A stretch of DNA of 64,000 bases from Calditrichales bacterium MX18-03 (GTDB taxonomy: Bacteria; Bacillota; Clostridia; Lutisporales; Lutisporaceae), in NCBI GenBank assembly GCA_021083345.1, contig JAJGRE010000001.1, forward strand, positions 682,001-746,000. The letters are read 5' to 3'. This document shows positions 44,872-54,691 of this stretch, piece after piece (positions within the stretch are counted from its first letter, which is position 1; each line of letters begins with the position of its first letter). Below the pieces are notes generated by a model, which saw only the letters and a list, made by a program, of their open reading frames with translations, had not been told where the DNA came from and made no database searches. A program made the translations under genes and the position numbers.

Positions 44872-46539
44872 ATGAACAGTAAAGATGTAACCCAAGGTGT
44901 AGCCCGTGCACCTCACAGGGCGCTTTTTTATTCCATGGGCTATCTGCCGGAGGATTTGGAAAAGCCGATGATTGGTATTGTCAATGCCCACAACGAGGTC
45001 ATACCGGGTCATTTTCACCTCAACGACATTGCTCAGGCTGTTAAGCTGGGTGTTTCTGCGGCGGGCGGAACCCCGGTGGAATTCCCGGTCATCGGCATCT
45101 GCGACGGAATCTCCATGAACCACAGCGGCATGAAATATCCCCTGGCCAGCCGCGAGCTGATTGCAGATTCCATAGAAGCTATGACCATGGGGCATAAATT
45201 CGACGGGCTGGTACTCATCGGCAACTGTGATAAAATCGTGCCCGGTATGCTGATGGCAGCTGCGCGCCTTGACATACCCTCTATTTACATCAGCGGCGGA
45301 CCTATGCTTGCAGGAAAGCACCGGGGCAAAACCATTGACCTGGTTCATGGTGCCTTTGAGGCGGTAGGCGTTCATGCTGAAGGCAAAATGAGCGATCAGG
45401 AGCTGCTGGAGATCGAGCAAAGCTCTTGTCCCACTTGCGGCAGCTGTGCCGGACTCTTTACCGCCAATACTATGAATTGCCTTGCAGAAGCGTTGGGCAT
45501 GGCTCTCTCCGGCAACGGAACCATTCCAGCACCTTTCGGCAAGCGCCGGCAACTGGCAAAGCGGGCCGGTATGCGGATCGTGGAGCTGGTCAAAAATGAT
45601 GTACGGCCCCACAGCATCCTGACACTCAAAGCTTTCAGGAATGCCGTGGCACTGGACATGGCTATCGGCGGCTCCTCCAACACCACGCTCCACCTTTTAG
45701 CGATAGCTAATGAGATGGGCGTGGAACTAACATTGGATGATTTTGACGCTATCAGCAAAAAGGTACCCAATATCACCAAGCTGAGCCCCTCCGGCTACCA
45801 TCACATTGAAGACCTGGAGGAGGCCGGCGGTATTTCAGCTGTTTTGAATGTCCTTTTGAAGGGCGGCCATATCGATCCTGATGAATTAACGGTAACCGGC
45901 AGAACATTGGGTGAGAATATAAGCACCGCAGCCGTGTTAGACTCCAGCGTCATCCGCAGTCTCGACAATCCCTATGGCAAGGAAGGCGGCATTGCAATCC
46001 TGAGTGGAAACCTGGCTCCTGAGGGTGCTGTTGTCAAGCAGTCCGCAGTACATGAGGAAATGATGCGGCATAAGGGTCCTGCCAGAGTATTCAACTCTGA
46101 GGAAGAAGCCTTTGAAGCCATTATGGCCCACCGCATCAGGCCCGGAGATGTGGTGGTCATCCGGTATGAAGGTCCCAGGGGCTGCCCGGGAATGCGTGAG
46201 ATGCTGAGCCCTACCGCTGCCATCATGGGGATGGGTCTGGAAAAGTCTGTTGCCCTGATTACCGACGGAAGGTTTTCAGGCGGTACCAGAGGGCCATGCA
46301 TCGGGCATATTTCTCCAGAAGCTTCCGAGGGCGGTGTGATTGCGCTTTTGGTAGAAGGCGACACCATTGAAATCGATATCCCCGGCCGCGTTTTGAAGGT
46401 GGATCTGTCAGAGGCTGAGCTGGAGAAACGTCGCTCGGAATGGCAAAAGCCCCAGCCGAAGGTTAAACCTGGCACCTATCTGTCAAGATACAGCAAACTT
46501 GTAACTTCTGCCAGTATAGGCGCGGTACTGGAGCGCTAA
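44872..46539 (+). CDS. ilvD: Dihydroxy-acid dehydratase
   Basis: IlvD dehydrates dihydroxy acids to the 2-oxo acids of Ile and Val. From ATG 44872 (nine bases after AGGAG; the ATG at 44863 touches the ribosome site) the protein has 555 residues. Fe-S and Mg motifs: [29 protein letters not shown], and the C-terminal [21 protein letters not shown]. It is divergent from the rest of the ilv-leu genes. Confidence 0.95.
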   Translation: MNSKDVTQGVARAPHRALFYSMGYLPEDLEKPMIGIVNAHNEVIPGHFHLNDIAQAVKLGVSAAGGTPVEFPVIGICDGISMNHSGMKYPLASRELIADSIEAMTMGHKFDGLVLIGNCDKIVPGMLMAAARLDIPSIYISGGPMLAGKHRGKTIDLVHGAFEAVGVHAEGKMSDQELLEIEQSSCPTCGSCAGLFTANTMNCLAEALGMALSGNGTIPAPFGKRRQLAKRAGMRIVELVKNDVRPHSILTLKAFRNAVALDMAIGGSSNTTLHLLAIANEMGVELTLDDFDAISKKVPNITKLSPSGYHHIEDLEEAGGISAVLNVLLKGGHIDPDELTVTGRTLGENISTAAVLDSSVIRSLDNPYGKEGGIAILSGNLAPEGAVVKQSAVHEEMMRHKGPARVFNSEEEAFEAIMAHRIRPGDVVVIRYEGPRGCPGMREMLSPTAAIMGMGLEKSVALITDGRFSGGTRGPCIGHISPEASEGGVIALLVEGDTIEIDIPGRVLKVDLSEAELEKRRSEWQKPQPKVKPGTYLSRYSKLVTSASIGAVLER

Positions 46540-46552
46540 GGTCGGAAATGAA

Positions 46553-46588
46553 AAGGCGATCTGCACAGTTTTAAAGTGCAGCCGCCTT
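46553..46588 (+). terminator. ilvD terminator
   Basis: Two stacked stems (AAGGCG/CGCCTT and CTGCAC/GTGCAG) 14 bases past the ilvD stop, followed by ATTTTATTT. Confidence 0.8.
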
Positions 46589-46601
46589 ATTTTATTTCAG
46601 A

Positions 46602-47708
46602 TTATTGCGCGATGCAGATCCTGTTCCGGCCTGACCGCTTTGCTTCATATAGGGCTTCATCCGCCCGTCTGATGACCTCTTCTACTGAACCGCACTTTTC
46701 TGTGGAACAGCAGCTTACAACGCCAAAGGAGCTGGTAACCTGTATCTCACTGTTGTTGCATTCCGTCCGCTTGGCCTCCATCTTCACACGGAGCGCTTCC
46801 AGCCGCAGGTTGATGCCGCTCATATCCTGAGTATTCCTGAAAATAATGGCGAACTCCTCACCGCCGTACCGGCATACGATATCATCCTTGCGGATGGATT
46901 GGCGTATCAGTTCTCCCATTTCCTGCAGCACCATATCGCCGCACAAATGGCCGTAATTATCGTTCACCTTTTTGAAGTGGTCGATATCCAGTATGGTCAG
47001 TACAAAGGGCAAGCCGAACTTTTTATAGTTATCCATGCAGTTGTTGATTTCCTTGTTGAAAAACATCCGGTTGTGCAAGCCTGTCAAGCCGTCGATCAGC
47101 GCCATCTCCTCCAGTTTGGCGTAGAGCTGGGCATTTTCCAGTGACAGTCGGATGGCAATCGCCAGTGTGTTTAGGTACCGTTTTGCTTCAATCGTAAAAT
47201 AGTCGTCCCTGTAATGCTCCAGATAAATGATGCCTAAACGCTTTTCTTTTCCATTAAGGGGCACGCAGACTACCGAACGGATATCCCTTTCCCTGCTGAA
47301 ATCATCTGTGATGTCTTCACCATTGAGTATAAAGGGCTCCCGGTTATCCTTATACCGCGCCAGTAGCGTCTGCCCGATTTTTTCCATGCTCAACAAGGAT
47401 TGGCGCGATAGGCTGCTGGCTTCGATTTTGTAGCCGCCGCCGTTGTAAATGAAAATAGTGCTGCTGGTAGCACCCAGTACACCGATCAGCATGTCGTTGA
47501 TGATGGAAAAAAGGTTCTTGTAGTCGGTAACCAGGTTGATATACTCAAAAATGTTGATAATGGTGCTAAGCTCGTTCACGGTATGCTCGTACTTGATGTT
47601 CAAAGCAGAAATCTGCTGCAAGCTATTCTCTACACATTTCTGATAGCTGTCAACATCTGTCGTGACTGCCTTCAGCTTTTCACAGCAGTCGCAATTCATA
47701 TTGGCCAT
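46602..47708 (-). CDS. GAF-GGDEF diguanylate cyclase
   Basis: From ATG 47708 (eight bases after GGGGGAG) the protein has 368 residues. A short coiled N terminus with four Cys (CDCCEK... at the start) precedes a GAF domain (about 55-195). The GGDEF domain follows (about 205-365), with DGLTGLHNR at its start, DIDHFKKVNDNYGH and the active-site RYGGEEFAI. GGEEF is catalytically competent, so c-di-GMP synthesis is expected. An RxxD inhibitory site is not evident. No phosphodiesterase is nearby. Confidence 0.9.
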   Translation of the reverse strand: MANMNCDCCEKLKAVTTDVDSYQKCVENSLQQISALNIKYEHTVNELSTIINIFEYINLVTDYKNLFSIINDMLIGVLGATSSTIFIYNGGGYKIEASSLSRQSLLSMEKIGQTLLARYKDNREPFILNGEDITDDFSRERDIRSVVCVPLNGKEKRLGIIYLEHYRDDYFTIEAKRYLNTLAIAIRLSLENAQLYAKLEEMALIDGLTGLHNRMFFNKEINNCMDNYKKFGLPFVLTILDIDHFKKVNDNYGHLCGDMVLQEMGELIRQSIRKDDIVCRYGGEEFAIIFRNTQDMSGINLRLEALRVKMEAKRTECNNSEIQVTSSFGVVSCCSTEKCGSVEEVIRRADEALYEAKRSGRNRICIAQ

Positions 47709-47854
47709 AATAGCCACTCCCCCCAGTATTTTATGGTTCTATCATACTATTCTTTTCGACAACTATCAATCCTTTTCTCTCCCATCTGTTGCCATTTTTT
47801 CAGCATGTTGCAGCTTTCAACATGGATTCTAAAAAAGGCCGAATTTCAAACTTT

Positions 47855-47883
47855 TTGAAAAAAACTGAAATATGTGCTATATT
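47855..47883 (+). promoter_or_regulatory. Promoter of psuG
   Basis: TTGAAA (47855-47860) and TATATT (47878-47883), 17 bases apart, about 50 bases upstream of the psuG start. Confidence 0.65.
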
Positions 47884-47937
47884 TTAAGATAGACTATAAT
47901 CAGGAACCGCAAAATAATGACGGAGGAGGTTTTACAT

Positions 47938-48867
47938 ATGAACCGCTTTGTAGATTATATTGACATAAATGATGAGGTACTGGATGCCTTAAGGTTTTGC
48001 AATCCGGTGGTAGCCCTTGAGTCAACCATCATATCCCACGGCATGCCGTATCCGGATAATCTGAGCACCGCTAAGGATCTTGAAAACATTGTGAGGCAGA
48101 ACGGTGCCGTTCCGGCCACCATCGCCATTATAAAGGGCAGGATCAAAATAGGGCTGACCCCTGAGGAGCTGGAGTATCTTGCAACGTCAAAGGACGTCAT
48201 CAAGGTGAGCCGGCGTGATATTCCCCATATTATTGCCGGTGAGCTGGACGGCGCAACCACTGTGGCGTCCACCATGATTTTTTCCCGAATTGCCGGTATC
48301 AGCCTTTTTGCCACCGGCGGTATCGGCGGTGTTCATCGAGGCGCAGAAAGAAGCTTTGATATTTCAGCGGATCTCACTGAACTTGCCCAGACCAATGTTG
48401 CCGTCGTATGCGCCGGCGTCAAGTCTATCCTGGATATCGGCCTGACGCTGGAGAAGCTGGAAACGCTGGGCGTACCGGTATTTGGCTACGGTACGGAAGA
48501 TTTCCCTTCTTTTTATACCCGTAAGAGCGGGTTCAAGGTCGATACTCGGATTGATACCCCGGAGGAATGTGCCCGCATTTTGAAGACCAAATGGGACCTG
48601 GACCTGGACGGCGGCGTCATTATAGCAAATCCGGTGCCTGAAGCCTTCGAGGCCGATCAGTCGGTCATCGATACCGCTATTGAAATTGCACTTGTTGAAG
48701 CCCAGCGGAACAATATCCGTGGGAAGGAAGTCACACCCTTCCTCTTGTCAAAGGTCAAGGAGTTAACCGGCGGAGAGAGTCTGGAAGCCAATATCGCCTT
48801 GGTGAAGCACAATGCAGAGGTGGCAGCAAAGATCGCCGTAGCCCTGTACAATATATGCGAGAAATAA
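47938..48867 (+). CDS. psuG: Pseudouridine-5'-phosphate glycosidase
   Basis: PsuG splits pseudouridine 5'-phosphate into uracil and ribose 5-phosphate. From ATG 47938 (eight bases after GGAGGAGG) it has 309 residues with [14 protein letters not shown], the [11 protein letters not shown] strand, [13 protein letters not shown] and [15 protein letters not shown] PfkB kinase fitting the preceding step lies 1.3 kb downstream on the same strand, split from it by mtnA on the other strand. Confidence 0.94.
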   Translation: MNRFVDYIDINDEVLDALRFCNPVVALESTIISHGMPYPDNLSTAKDLENIVRQNGAVPATIAIIKGRIKIGLTPEELEYLATSKDVIKVSRRDIPHIIAGELDGATTVASTMIFSRIAGISLFATGGIGGVHRGAERSFDISADLTELAQTNVAVVCAGVKSILDIGLTLEKLETLGVPVFGYGTEDFPSFYTRKSGFKVDTRIDTPEECARILKTKWDLDLDGGVIIANPVPEAFEADQSVIDTAIEIALVEAQRNNIRGKEVTPFLLSKVKELTGGESLEANIALVKHNAEVAAKIAVALYNICEK

Positions 48868-48914
48868 CAGTGAGGCTGATGTCACTCTTGACACCAGCCT
48901 CACTGTTATTTCTC
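48859..48914. terminator. Bidirectional terminator with both stop codons in the stem
   Basis: A perfect 20-bp inverted repeat (48859-48878 and 48895-48914) separates the convergent psuG and mtnA. The psuG TAA (48865-48867) lies in one arm and the mtnA TAA (48906-48908) in the other. The last codons of both genes therefore mirror each other. Confidence 0.85.
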
Positions 48915-49961
48915 AAAAAGCTTCTTTAATCCCAGATCATACGGCGGCTTTACGACGCCCTTTTCGGTAATGATCGCTGTAATCAGGTGATGGGGTGTAA
49001 CATCAAAAGCCGGATTGAACACTTTGACCCCCTGCGGTGCAGTTCTTCTGCCGAAGCCACAGGTCACTTCCTGCTCATGCCGTTCCTCAATCGGGATTTC
49101 ATTTCCATCCGGTGTGGACAGATCGATGGTGGATGTGGGGCCTGCAATGTAGAACGGGATACCATGGGCTTTTGCCAGAACGGCCACGCCATAAGTGCCG
49201 ATCTTGTTGGCCGTATCCCCATTGGCTGCCACCCGGTCACACCCTACGATGACGGCATCCACCCAGCCCTTGGACATCACCATTGCCGCCATGTTATCGC
49301 AGATCAGTGTGACATCCACTTCAGCCTGCAGCAGTTCCCAGGTAGTGAGCCGTGCCCCCTGCAGCAGCGGCCTGGTTTCGTCCGCATATACCCTGATATC
49401 CCAGCCTCTTTCCTTAGCAAGATAGATGGGTGATAATGCGGTACCAAACTGAGCCGTCGCCAATCCTCCGGCATTGCAGTGAGTCAGCAGCGTCATGCCG
49501 TCATGCATCAATGTCAACGCATTTTCTCCAATGGCTCTGCACATATTTTCGTCTTCATCCCGGATGGCATGGGCTTCAGCCAGCAAAGCTGCCTTGATTT
49601 CATCAACGGGCTTCCCGCTTTGTGCTTCTGCATGTTTTTCCATGCGCTTCAGAGCCCAGAAAAGATTGACAGCCGTGGGCCTTGAAGTGGCCAGATAGTC
49701 GGAATATTTTTTGAAAGATGCCCAAAAGCCGTCGAAGCTGTCTGCCTGTATCTCATTCATGGCAACACACAAGCCGTATGCCGCCGCTATACCGATAGCC
49801 GGTGCGCCTCTGACTTTCAGTTGGAATATGGCATCCCATACGTCCTCCACCTTTTCCAGTCTGATGAAAACCGTCTCTTCCGGTAGCTTTGTCTGGTCCA
49901 GAATGACCAGGGTATCGTCTTCCCATTTTACAGAACGCAATCCGCTTAATATATTCTCCAT
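48906..49961 (-). CDS. mtnA: S-methyl-5-thioribose-1-phosphate isomerase
   Basis: MtnA isomerises methylthioribose 1-phosphate in the methionine salvage pathway; the fold is eIF2B-like. From ATG 49961 (six bases after AGGAGG) it has 351 residues. [25 protein letters not shown] with the catalytic Cys, and [20 protein letters not shown] with the catalytic Asp are seen. The other salvage enzymes are not in the window, so a ribose- or deoxyadenosine-salvage use is also possible. The leader may fold into a three-way junction. Confidence 0.93.
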   Translation of the reverse strand: MENILSGLRSVKWEDDTLVILDQTKLPEETVFIRLEKVEDVWDAIFQLKVRGAPAIGIAAAYGLCVAMNEIQADSFDGFWASFKKYSDYLATSRPTAVNLFWALKRMEKHAEAQSGKPVDEIKAALLAEAHAIRDEDENMCRAIGENALTLMHDGMTLLTHCNAGGLATAQFGTALSPIYLAKERGWDIRVYADETRPLLQGARLTTWELLQAEVDVTLICDNMAAMVMSKGWVDAVIVGCDRVAANGDTANKIGTYGVAVLAKAHGIPFYIAGPTSTIDLSTPDGNEIPIEERHEQEVTCGFGRRTAPQGVKVFNPAFDVTPHHLITAIITEKGVVKPPYDLGLKKLFEK

Positions 49962-49982
49962 GTCGCTCCTCCTAATCAATGT

Positions 49983-50041
49983 AAAGGGACACACCTTGCT
50001 CGAGCAAGAGGTATTCCTTTTATGCTAAGGAATATCCCTTT
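49983..50041 (-). promoter_or_regulatory. Structured mtnA leader (three-way junction candidate)
   Basis: In the minus-strand transcript AAAGGGA (50035-50041) can pair with UCCCUUU (49983-49989). Inside are an eight-pair hairpin with seven-base loop (arms 50027-50034 and 50012-50019) and the palindrome CTTGCTCGAGCAAG (49995-50008), a five-pair hairpin with UCGA loop. Together these make a compact three-way junction 22 bases before the mtnA start. It does not match a riboswitch class I can name. Confidence 0.45.
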
Positions 50042-50061
50042 TTGAGTCTCTTCGATGTTAT

Positions 50062-50091
50062 ATTATAGCATATCCTTTTCGTGAAGGATAT
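50062..50091 (-). promoter_or_regulatory. mtnA -10 box with upstream inverted repeat
   Basis: TATAAT (50062-50067) on the minus strand. The -35 region is poor and is covered by an eight-bp inverted repeat (ATATCCTT/AAGGATAT, 50070-50091). A poor -35 under a palindrome suggests an activator or repressor site that may also affect the divergent kinase gene. Confidence 0.45.
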
Positions 50092-50154
50092 TTGTATCTT
50101 GCGGAGAATTTATATGATGCGACTCAATGCATTATATTTTGGAGGTGCCTTCAG

Positions 50155-51078
50155 ATGAAACCTGTCGTTGTTGTCGGCGGTATCAATATGGATATAAAAG
50201 GGCGGTCGAAGGAGCCCCTGGTGCATAGGAGCTCCAATCCGGGCAAGCTTGAAATGGCCCCAGGCGGTGTAGGCCGGAACATTGCCCACAACCTGGCGCG
50301 TCTGAGAGTGCCCGTAACGCTGCTGGGCGTTGTGGGAGAGGATTATCAGGGAAGGCAGGTTTTGGAGCGCACCGTTGAGGCAGGTGTCAATATTGAGCAT
50401 GTCCTGCAGTTGAAGGGCAGAAACACCGGCACCTACCTTGCGTTGTTGAACTGTGACGGTGAAATGGAACTGGCTCTTTCTGACATGCAAATTACGGAAT
50501 CCATGGACCAGCACTACCTGAATGGTCAATCGGATGTCCTCCAGAGTGCCGGATTCATTGTCTGCGACACCAATATTCCTAAGGAGTGCATCCGTTTTCT
50601 GATACGCTATGCCAATGCTGCCGGTATCCCCATCTGCGTTGAGCCGGTGTCGGTGTCAAAGGCAGTTAGGATAGCGGATATACTGAATGGCATCGACTAT
50701 ATCACGCCAAACAAGGATGAATTGGGAGCACTTTCAGGGCTTCCGTCAGAGGACGCAGGCTTGGAAGCGGCAGCGCAGGCTCTGATCAAAGGCGGCATCA
50801 GGAACGTTCTGGTCACACTGGGCGAAAAAGGCATGTGCCTGGTCAATTCTGAAGGCAGCAGCTTTTTTCAAAGCCTTCGTGTCAGGGTTGCCGATGTGAC
50901 CGGTGCTGGTGATGCGCTGACTGCGGGCTTCATTTACGGCATGATGAAGTATGGCGATCCCCTTATGGCCTGCAAGTGCGGACTGGCTGCAGCTGCAATC
51001 ACAGTAGAGAGCAATGAGACAGTCAGCGGATCAATGTCTGAAACGGCGCTATTGGAACGCCTGGAATGGAGGAAATGA
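50155..51078 (+). CDS. psuK: PfkB-family carbohydrate kinase, probable pseudouridine kinase
   Basis: From ATG 50155 (nine bases after GGAGG) the protein has 307 residues with the ribokinase-like layout: GGINMDIKG at the start, APGGVGRNIAHNLARL, and the C-terminal catalytic VADVTGAGDALTAGF containing the Asp base. The early NMD and the GGVGRN loop resemble PsuK/YeiC. Nearness to psuG supports pseudouridine as substrate; a purine nucleoside or sugar kinase is the alternative. The PhzF gene follows after a single base. Confidence 0.75.
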   Translation: MKPVVVVGGINMDIKGRSKEPLVHRSSNPGKLEMAPGGVGRNIAHNLARLRVPVTLLGVVGEDYQGRQVLERTVEAGVNIEHVLQLKGRNTGTYLALLNCDGEMELALSDMQITESMDQHYLNGQSDVLQSAGFIVCDTNIPKECIRFLIRYANAAGIPICVEPVSVSKAVRIADILNGIDYITPNKDELGALSGLPSEDAGLEAAAQALIKGGIRNVLVTLGEKGMCLVNSEGSSFFQSLRVRVADVTGAGDALTAGFIYGMMKYGDPLMACKCGLAAAAITVESNETVSGSMSETALLERLEWRK

Positions 51079-51079
51079 T

Positions 51080-51985
51080 ATGTCAAGAAAATACCGTTTA
51101 TACCAGATCGACGCTTTTACAAAGGAGAAGTTTACCGGGAATCCTGCCGGTGTCATCACCAATGCCGATGGGCTGACGGAAAAGGAAATGCAGAAAATTG
51201 CCCGGGAGCTGAACAATTCTGAGACGGCCTTTGTTTTTTCTTCGGACAGCTCCGATTACGATGTTCATGTTCGCTTCTACACGCCAACCAGAGAGGTTCC
51301 GATATGCGGTCATGCCACTGTGGCAGCACACTATGCACGGGCTGTGGAAATGAAGCTGGGTACTATGAGGCTCTTTCACAAGACAGGCGCAGGGGTTTTA
51401 CCTGTGGATATCGTACATGAGGATGGTGATTACCGCATAATCATGACACAGGGTAAAATAGAGTTTGGGGAACTTGTCGAAGGAGTGAACAAGGACGTTT
51501 TGCTGTCCGCATTGGGGATATCTGAAGCGGATATACAGGAAGGCTGCCCCATCCAGATCGTGTCTACAGGGCATTCAAAGGTCATGATCGGCATAAAAAG
51601 CGCCTCAACCTTAAACAGCCTTAAACCGAATTATGACATGCTTTCTAAGCTGAGTGAGTCCATTAAGTGCAATGGCTATTATGTCTTTACATTCGATTCC
51701 GACAACGAGGGCATCCTGATCAGAGGCCGGATGTTTGCCCCAGCCATCGGCATCAATGAAGATCCGGTGACCGGTAATGCCAACGGTCCTTTAGGCGCGT
51801 ATCTGATCCATCACAAACTGGCGGCGCACAACGGGTCCGCTTTCAGCTTCAGTGCAAAGCAGGGTGAAGCGATAGGCCGTGCAGGCATTATCGATGTAGA
51901 AGCCGATATCGAAAATGCAGAGCCGGTGCAAGTTCGAATCTCAGGCAAAGCCGTCATCGCCTTTCAGGCAGAGTTGATACTGTGA
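51080..51985 (+). CDS. PhzF-family isomerase-like protein
   Basis: From ATG 51080, one base after the kinase stop with GGAGG inside that gene's end, the protein has 301 residues. It shows QIDAFTKEKFTGNPAGV, ARELNNSETAFVF with the catalytic Glu, the FYTPTREVPICGHATVAAHYA motif, and NEDPVTGNANGPLGAYL in the second half. These belong to the diaminopimelate-epimerase-like fold. Most members outside phenazine operons have no known substrate; no phenazine genes are present. Confidence 0.88.
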   Translation: MSRKYRLYQIDAFTKEKFTGNPAGVITNADGLTEKEMQKIARELNNSETAFVFSSDSSDYDVHVRFYTPTREVPICGHATVAAHYARAVEMKLGTMRLFHKTGAGVLPVDIVHEDGDYRIIMTQGKIEFGELVEGVNKDVLLSALGISEADIQEGCPIQIVSTGHSKVMIGIKSASTLNSLKPNYDMLSKLSESIKCNGYYVFTFDSDNEGILIRGRMFAPAIGINEDPVTGNANGPLGAYLIHHKLAAHNGSAFSFSAKQGEAIGRAGIIDVEADIENAEPVQVRISGKAVIAFQAELIL

Positions 51986-51992
51986 TTTTTGG

Positions 51993-52009
51993 GGGATATA
52001 AAATATCCC
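51993..52009 (+). terminator. Weak terminator after the PhzF gene
   Basis: A seven-pair hairpin GGGATAT/ATATCCC with an AAA loop, eight bases past the stop. The tail TGATAAAAAC is not a good T-run, so the call is tentative. Confidence 0.4.
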
Positions 52010-52062
52010 TGATAAAAACATGCGGATAGAACACAATATATAGAATGCGACAATTGTGCTCA

Positions 52063-52092
52063 TTGACTGCATGCCCGGTTTATTGTTACAAT
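52063..52092 (+). promoter_or_regulatory. Promoter of the 420-residue protein
   Basis: TTGACT (52063-52068) and TACAAT (52087-52092), 18 bases apart. Start near 52099 leaves a leader of about 140 nt with a CCGGTACAGGATGACCGG repeat (52156-52173) but no riboswitch I recognise. Confidence 0.6.
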
Positions 52093-52240
52093 ATAATTAT
52101 AAATATTGCAAAAATTGTTGATATTCCGCCTGTTGATCCGTTTCAATGACCGTTGGCCGGTACAGGATGACCGGTTAATGTATAGAGGGGCGCATTTCAT
52201 TTGTGCCGTCCCAAGTCATATAATTTGGAGGAGGTTTTTT

Positions 52241-53503
52241 ATGTTAAAGGACCGTTTGAAACTGGATGCTTCATTTATCGATGAGTTGAACCGTTTCCTG
52301 ATTGCTCCCGACAACAAGCTGATCAACGACATTTTGAGGGTCGTAGAAAAGTACGGAACCCCGGACGAGATCAATGACCAGGCAAAGCACGCCCGCAAGC
52401 TTTCCAACCTGATGGATCGGCTGCGGAATCAAGACTCCCCTTATCTGAAGGATCTCGAGTGGCTCGCTTCCATGAGGGATAAGGGTGCTTTCACTTCCAT
52501 TTCCCAGTACAGGCGCAATATCTTGGGCGATAAGGCCGACGCGGTATATTTTGAGGAAAGCAAGGCCGTTACATTGGAAATCAGTGCGCTGCAATACTTC
52601 CCCTGGTTGATCGAAGAAGCCAAACAGGCTATCGACAAAAAGGAAATCATGCCGGGACGGTACATACGTGTTCGAAATATGAAGGAGCAGGAAAGCGACA
52701 ACGGCGATATCCTTGCGGTAGCAGCCGCTATGCAGATTGTCGGTGCCAGCTATGTTGAAACCCTGGATACCAAGGGTACGGACGGCTCCAACGTCCATTT
52801 GGGCGGACCCGCCACCATTACCGGTTATTTCGGCGGCATCGGACAGCCCAACGAACATGCCTTGATGTGGATCGACGAACTGTTATACTATTACACCAAC
52901 TACGGTGTCAACGAAGTATTGAATATCAACCCCGGTACAGTCTTCCTGGGCTATATGCTCTATAAGCTGGGCATCAATATCCGTTTCAAGATTTCTGTCT
53001 TTATGGGCAACGATAATCCGTATTCGGTACTCTGGACCCTGCTCATGGCCAGATTCTTCGCCCGTGAAGACGGTACCACACCGCTGATCGGCTTCAACCT
53101 CAGCAACTCTGTCAACAACAAGACCATCGAGCTGAGCTCGGAAATCCGCAATATTTTCGGATTTGAAAATAATGTCCGGATCGAGCACCATATAACAGAA
53201 TGCTACAAGAGCATTGTCAGACAGCCCTATAACCGCCGCGATGAACTGATGGCGGTAGCTGCACAGGTACCCAATATCTCTGCCAAGCATGAAGGCGGAG
53301 ACCCGGATGCAGAAATCACTCAGACACATCCTTCCGATATACTGGACTACTTCAGGAAGAAGGAAGAAGTCATTGCCTCGGGCGATATGACGAATCTGCT
53401 GGGTAACTATTTAGGAAAGCACAACGCCGTCAACAATACGGCAAAGGCGCTGACCCAGAACGGCCTCTCCTTTATTGCAGCCAGGAAGCTGCATAAGCGG
53501 TAA
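52241..53503 (+). CDS. Uncharacterised conserved protein (420 residues)
   Basis: ATG 52241 follows GGAGGAGG by six bases. The frame upstream to 52106 covers the promoter and leader and is not coding. The protein is soluble, without signal peptide. The N-terminal 150 residues are helical and charged. A glycine-rich centre (LDTKGTDGSNVHLGGPATITGYFGG, near 180-205) is followed by alternating strands and helices, then LIGFNLSNSVNNKTIEL and HHITECYKSIVRQP with paired His, and KHEGGDPDAEITQTHPSD near the end. This suggests a barrel or Rossmann-like enzyme. I do not recognise the family, and no neighbour explains it. Confidence 0.6.
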   Translation: MLKDRLKLDASFIDELNRFLIAPDNKLINDILRVVEKYGTPDEINDQAKHARKLSNLMDRLRNQDSPYLKDLEWLASMRDKGAFTSISQYRRNILGDKADAVYFEESKAVTLEISALQYFPWLIEEAKQAIDKKEIMPGRYIRVRNMKEQESDNGDILAVAAAMQIVGASYVETLDTKGTDGSNVHLGGPATITGYFGGIGQPNEHALMWIDELLYYYTNYGVNEVLNINPGTVFLGYMLYKLGINIRFKISVFMGNDNPYSVLWTLLMARFFAREDGTTPLIGFNLSNSVNNKTIELSSEIRNIFGFENNVRIEHHITECYKSIVRQPYNRRDELMAVAAQVPNISAKHEGGDPDAEITQTHPSDILDYFRKKEEVIASGDMTNLLGNYLGKHNAVNNTAKALTQNGLSFIAARKLHKR

Positions 53504-53518
53504 TCCTCGTAAATGAAG

Positions 53519-53547
53519 AAAGTCAAAGGGTTATTCCCTTTGACTTT
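53519..53547. terminator. Terminator between the 420-residue protein and the GNAT gene
   Basis: A 12-pair stem (53519-53530, 53536-53547) followed on the plus strand by CAATTTTTTT. It is strong for the plus-strand gene and overlaps the end of the opposing GNAT gene. Confidence 0.85.
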
Positions 53548-54046
53548 CAATTTTTTTGCCGACGATGACCAGATCCCGCAGGATCCCATCCAACTCCGCT
53601 ACGCCGGGCATCGTTCCCCATCTTTCGAAACCGAACCTTGAAACAAGGTTCAGGCTGGGCGTATTGTGGCCGAATATGAATCCTACCAGGTTCCTAATTC
53701 CCAGACTGCCGCATGCGTTGATGGCATTCTGCAGCAGCAGCGGTCCCAATCCTTTTTTCCGGTATTCCTCTTTGATGTAGATGCTCAATTCAGCCGTCGC
53801 ATTGTAAGCCGGCCTGCCGTAAAAGGATTGAAAGCTGAGCCAGCCGCAGATTTCCTGCCCCTGCTGGATGACCCATAACGGACGAAACCCGGGGGAATGC
53901 GTCTCAAACCAGCCCTTTCGGCTTTCTGCCGTGACACACGCCGTATCAGCCGTCACTGCCCTGCTTGCTACCGTCGAATTATAAATGGCTACGATTTGCG
54001 GTAGATCCTCCGGAACGGCATCCCGTATCACATAATCCTGATCCAT
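53531..54046 (-). CDS. GNAT acetyltransferase (phosphinothricin acetyltransferase-like)
   Basis: From ATG 54046 the protein has 171 residues; its A is shared with the LUD gene stop (TAATG). It begins [23 protein letters not shown], and has [25 protein letters not shown] and the acetyl-CoA loop [14 protein letters not shown]. The pattern is that of the Pat/YncA subgroup, which acetylates amino acid analogues such as methionine sulfoximine. Being last in an amino acid operon fits, but the substrate is unknown. Confidence 0.8.
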   Translation of the reverse strand: MDQDYVIRDAVPEDLPQIVAIYNSTVASRAVTADTACVTAESRKGWFETHSPGFRPLWVIQQGQEICGWLSFQSFYGRPAYNATAELSIYIKEEYRKKGLGPLLLQNAINACGSLGIRNLVGFIFGHNTPSLNLVSRFGFERWGTMPGVAELDGILRDLVIVGKKIESQRE

Positions 54047-54657
54047 TAGTATCCCAGTGTTTCGCCTACAATGTACACCTTGAAGTCCATTAACGGCGGC
54101 TTCGCTTCTATAACAGCCGTTACCGTGCACATTCTGTCGGTTCCCTTGCAGTCGGCACAGTCGTCAATCTTGGCGCAAGGGGTGCTCCGGTTGAGCCTTC
54201 TGGCGTTCATGGGACATGCAACGGTCTTGATCCGATTGATGGCTGCATCATAATCCGCACTAAGCTTGTTGGTTCCCACGATGATCCTGACCTTTTTGGG
54301 TCCGAAGAAGGTGGCTGCCACCCGGTTGCCGTTTCCATCGATGTTAACGATCCTGCCGTCTTCAATCAGGGCGTTGCAGCTGGATAAATACACATCTGAG
54401 AACAGCGCTTTCCGTATGGTATCCAGGGTTTTGTCCTTTTCGACGCGCCAATGCCACAGCACCTGATTGCCTCTCTCAGTGAGCTTTTCATATAAGCCCA
54501 GTGCCTCCAGCGTCTTGGAACCGCCGAAGGCCACCTGTTCTTCGGTACCGATTTCCTCCAGTAATTCCTTGACAATGGCTTCGGTATTCTCAAAATACTT
54601 TGCCTCGATCCGCCGCTTTCCCAAATTGTCAATGACGTTTTTAATTCTCTCGTCCAT
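54046..54657 (-). CDS. LUD-domain protein (LutC/YkgG-like)
   Basis: The 203-residue protein starts behind AAGGAGG and has the LUD (DUF162) fold motifs: [33 protein letters not shown] and [34 protein letters not shown] Cys cluster ([17 protein letters not shown]) near residue 160 could bind metal. LutC proteins take part in lactate oxidation with LutA/LutB, which are absent here; stand-alone LUD proteins of this form are common in Clostridia and have no fixed role. Confidence 0.85.
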   Translation of the reverse strand: MDERIKNVIDNLGKRRIEAKYFENTEAIVKELLEEIGTEEQVAFGGSKTLEALGLYEKLTERGNQVLWHWRVEKDKTLDTIRKALFSDVYLSSCNALIEDGRIVNIDGNGNRVAATFFGPKKVRIIVGTNKLSADYDAAINRIKTVACPMNARRLNRSTPCAKIDDCADCKGTDRMCTVTAVIEAKPPLMDFKVYIVGETLGY

Positions 54658-54691
54658 GGTTGCCCTCCTTTTATTCTCTTGATCGGCCTGT

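Noticed and set aside
52099-52240. Possible riboswitch in the leader of the 420-residue protein
   Set aside because: Only one short imperfect repeat was seen and no expression-platform terminator, so it is noted as an open question and not called.
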